A stretch of 14,579 bases of DNA from positions 1 through 14,579 of the forward strand of contig JBLHRR010000147.1 of assembly GCA_047626155.1 (NCBI GenBank), given 5' to 3'. How positions within the stretch are numbered: the stretch's first letter is position 1; every line of letters begins with the position of its first letter. This DNA comes from CALGLS01 sp047626155. GTDB taxonomy: Bacteria > Bacteroidota > Bacteroidia > Chitinophagales > Saprospiraceae. A program made the translations under genes and the position numbers. Positions 13,240 through 14,579 of the stretch are shown here, in pieces. The notes beneath the pieces were generated by a model. It made no database searches and was not told the DNA's origin. It saw only the letters and a program-made list of their open reading frames with translations.

Positions 13240-14352
13240 CTACTCAAATTCATTCTTCACATCAAAGCCCGCCTCTTTCAAAATCTGATCCCTCCTAAAA
13301 ATCTCAATATCCGCCTGCACCATTTCGCTACACATCATTTGCAAATCATACTTAGGCTCCCAATTCAATTTCGTCTTCGCCTTAGTCGGATCACCGATTA
13401 ACAATTCCACCTCCGTTGGGCGGAAATATTTAGGATCAACAGCTACCAGTTCCCTTCCAACTTCTAACTGAACATCCGGGTTGCTACAGCTTGCCACGAG
13501 CCCTATTTCGTCGCCCCCTTCTCCTTTGAATTCCAACTCCACACCTATTTCCCGAAAGGACATCCGAACGAAATCACGGACGCTGGTGGTCACTCCAGTC
13601 GCGATAACCCAATCTTCGGGTACATCTTGTTGGAGAATTTTCCACATGCATTCTACGTAGTCTTTAGCGTGTCCCCAATCTCGTTTGGCATCGAGGTTTC
13701 CAAGGTAGAGTTTGTCCTGAAGTTTTAGAGATATTTTAGCGACAGCTCTCGTTATTTTTCTGGTAACGAAGGTCTCTCCCCGTAAAGGTGATTCATGATT
13801 AAAGAGAATTCCGTTACAAGCATACATGCCGTATGCTTCCCGATAATTCACCGTAATCCAGTATGCATACATTTTTGCAACTGCATAAGGAGAACGTGGG
13901 TAAAACGGTGTCGTCTCTGACTGTGGCACCTCTTGTACCAAACCATACAACTCAGAAGTGGAGGCCTGATAAATCTTCGTCTTTTTATTTAACCCCAAGA
14001 TTCGAACTGCTTCCAACAATCGTAAAGTCCCTACCCCATCCACATCAGCAACGTACTCTGGAATTTCAAAACTCACTTTGACATGAGACATCGCCCCGAG
14101 GTTGTAAATTTCGTCAGGCTGTACTTCCTGAATAATTCTGATGAGGTTGGTACTATCGGAAAGGTCTCCATAGTGAAGGATAAAGTTCCGGTTATCTACG
14201 TGTGGATCTTGATAGAGGTGATCTATTCGGCCTGTATTGAAGAGAGAGCTCCGTCTTTTAATGCCGTGTACAATGTAGCCTTTCTTAAGTAAAAGCTCAG
14301 AAAGATAAGCGCCATCTTGGCCGGTAACTCCTGTGATTAATGCTGTTTTCAT
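13240..14352 (-). CDS. gmd: GDP-mannose 4,6-dehydratase
   Basis: This is a 370-residue cytoplasmic extended SDR enzyme that converts GDP-D-mannose to GDP-4-keto-6-deoxy-D-mannose, the first step towards GDP-L-fucose. Visible features are the dinucleotide loop TGVTGQDGAYL (7-17), IKRRSSLFNTGRIDHLY (31-47), which is typical of Gmd, NLGAMSHVKVSFE (84-96), the catalytic STSE (131-134), Tyr156 and Lys160 in YPRSPYAVAKMYAYWI, NHESPLRGETFVTRKI (185-200) and KRDWGHAKDYVECMW. The length is typical. ATG at 14352 has an A-rich upstream context. It belongs with fcl, the next conserved gene on the strand; together they make GDP-L-fucose. Another minus-strand gene ends 123 bases upstream, so gmd may be the second gene of a sugar-nucleotide or polysaccharide operon. 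No convincing promoter was seen in the AT-rich gap 14353-14475. Confidence 0.97.
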   Translation of the reverse strand: MKTALITGVTGQDGAYLSELLLKKGYIVHGIKRRSSLFNTGRIDHLYQDPHVDNRNFILHYGDLSDSTNLIRIIQEVQPDEIYNLGAMSHVKVSFEIPEYVADVDGVGTLRLLEAVRILGLNKKTKIYQASTSELYGLVQEVPQSETTPFYPRSPYAVAKMYAYWITVNYREAYGMYACNGILFNHESPLRGETFVTRKITRAVAKISLKLQDKLYLGNLDAKRDWGHAKDYVECMWKILQQDVPEDWVIATGVTTSVRDFVRMSFREIGVELEFKGEGGDEIGLVASCSNPDVQLEVGRELVAVDPKYFRPTEVELLIGDPTKAKTKLNWEPKYDLQMMCSEMVQADIEIFRRDQILKEAGFDVKNEFE

Positions 14353-14475
14353 TTTAAAAAAATTAGAAACCGTTATATCTTATCTATAAAATAAAATAAA
14401 ATTAGCGGTAAAGGGTGTATTAATGCTTGCCGTTTTAACGTCATAAATGTAAGAACTGTTTCTCCATTTTCAGAA

Positions 14476-14579
14476 TTAATCCGTCATTTCTTCATACTGA
14501 ATAGCTAACATTTCCCGCAAGGCTTTTTCGATCTTACGCATATTGCCCGCAGAGAAGCCCCACCAGCCTCCGGAGGAGC
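14476..14579 (-). CDS. C-terminal fragment of an unidentified protein, 5' part beyond the window
   Basis: One minus-strand frame is open from the window edge to TAA at 14476-14478, giving 33 residues that end KIEKALREMLAIQYEEMTD. The other two frames on this strand contain stops. The fragment starts SSGGWWGFSAGNMRKIEK and finishes as a charged amphipathic helix. I do not recognise the family. Same strand and proximity to gmd suggest it may belong to the same transcription unit. It could in principle be chance coding, as the visible part is short. Confidence 0.55.
   Translation of the reverse strand, partial: SSGGWWGFSAGNMRKIEKALREMLAIQYEEMTD

Noticed and set aside
12540..13240. Target-site duplication around the 21-bp inverted repeat
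   Set aside because: Left flank GTGTTTT and right flank TCTTACC share no direct repeat, so no duplication can be claimed.
13863..14292. Plus-strand open frames opposite gmd
   Set aside because: They are antisense shadows of a strongly conserved enzyme gene and have no recognisable motifs.

Overview
The window looks like chromosomal DNA of a marine or soil Bacteroidota bacterium, most likely of the Saprospiria/Lewinella type. Three large secreted proteins end in type A C-terminal sorting domains of the type IX secretion system (a YPNP/QPNP motif followed by a short beta domain ending in basic residues). Promoter-like sites follow the Bacteroidota TAnnTTTG pattern, start codons sit in A-rich contexts, and modules such as FPATPGSYCNDGNPNT and the SWDPNDK domain are familiar from Saprospiraceae surface proteins. 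This assignment is inference from content; no rRNA or marker gene is present.

Layout. Positions 1-2255 (+) hold the 3' part of a large repetitive T9SS-exported surface protein, ended by a strong terminator. Positions 2335-2700 (-) are a shrunken IS3-family remnant. Positions 2971-4104 (+) encode a secreted protein of unknown function that is split by one in-frame TAA. Positions 4214-6265 and 6598-8526 (both -) are two more T9SS cargo proteins. The first joins a complete type 1 copper site to lamin-tail-like, Ig-like and OB-like domains. The second has a thioredoxin-like domain without its cysteines, followed by adhesin-like domains. Positions 8666-9532 (-) encode a cytoplasmic helical protein with an effector-associated domain 11 (EAD11), a domain linked to bacterial conflict and signalling systems. 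Divergent from it, 9816-11465 (+) encodes a sodium/solute symporter of the sugar-transporting type. The 283-base gap between these two contains a long hairpin.

The right third is a GDP-L-fucose block on the minus strand: gmd (13240-14352) and fcl (11592-12533) carry out the two steps from GDP-mannose to GDP-L-fucose. An upstream gene is cut by the window edge. gmd and fcl would normally be adjacent, but here about 0.7 kb separates them. That space is bounded by a perfect 21-bp inverted repeat (12547-12567 and 13213-13233) and carries a GxxExxY gene (restriction-endonuclease-like fold) with a single in-frame TAA. A related, less perfect repeat copy lies beyond the 3' end of fcl (11474-11503).

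The repeat-bounded GxxExxY unit inside the fucose operon is the observation most worth following up, then the orphan EAD11 protein and the unusual domain fusions in the secreted proteins.
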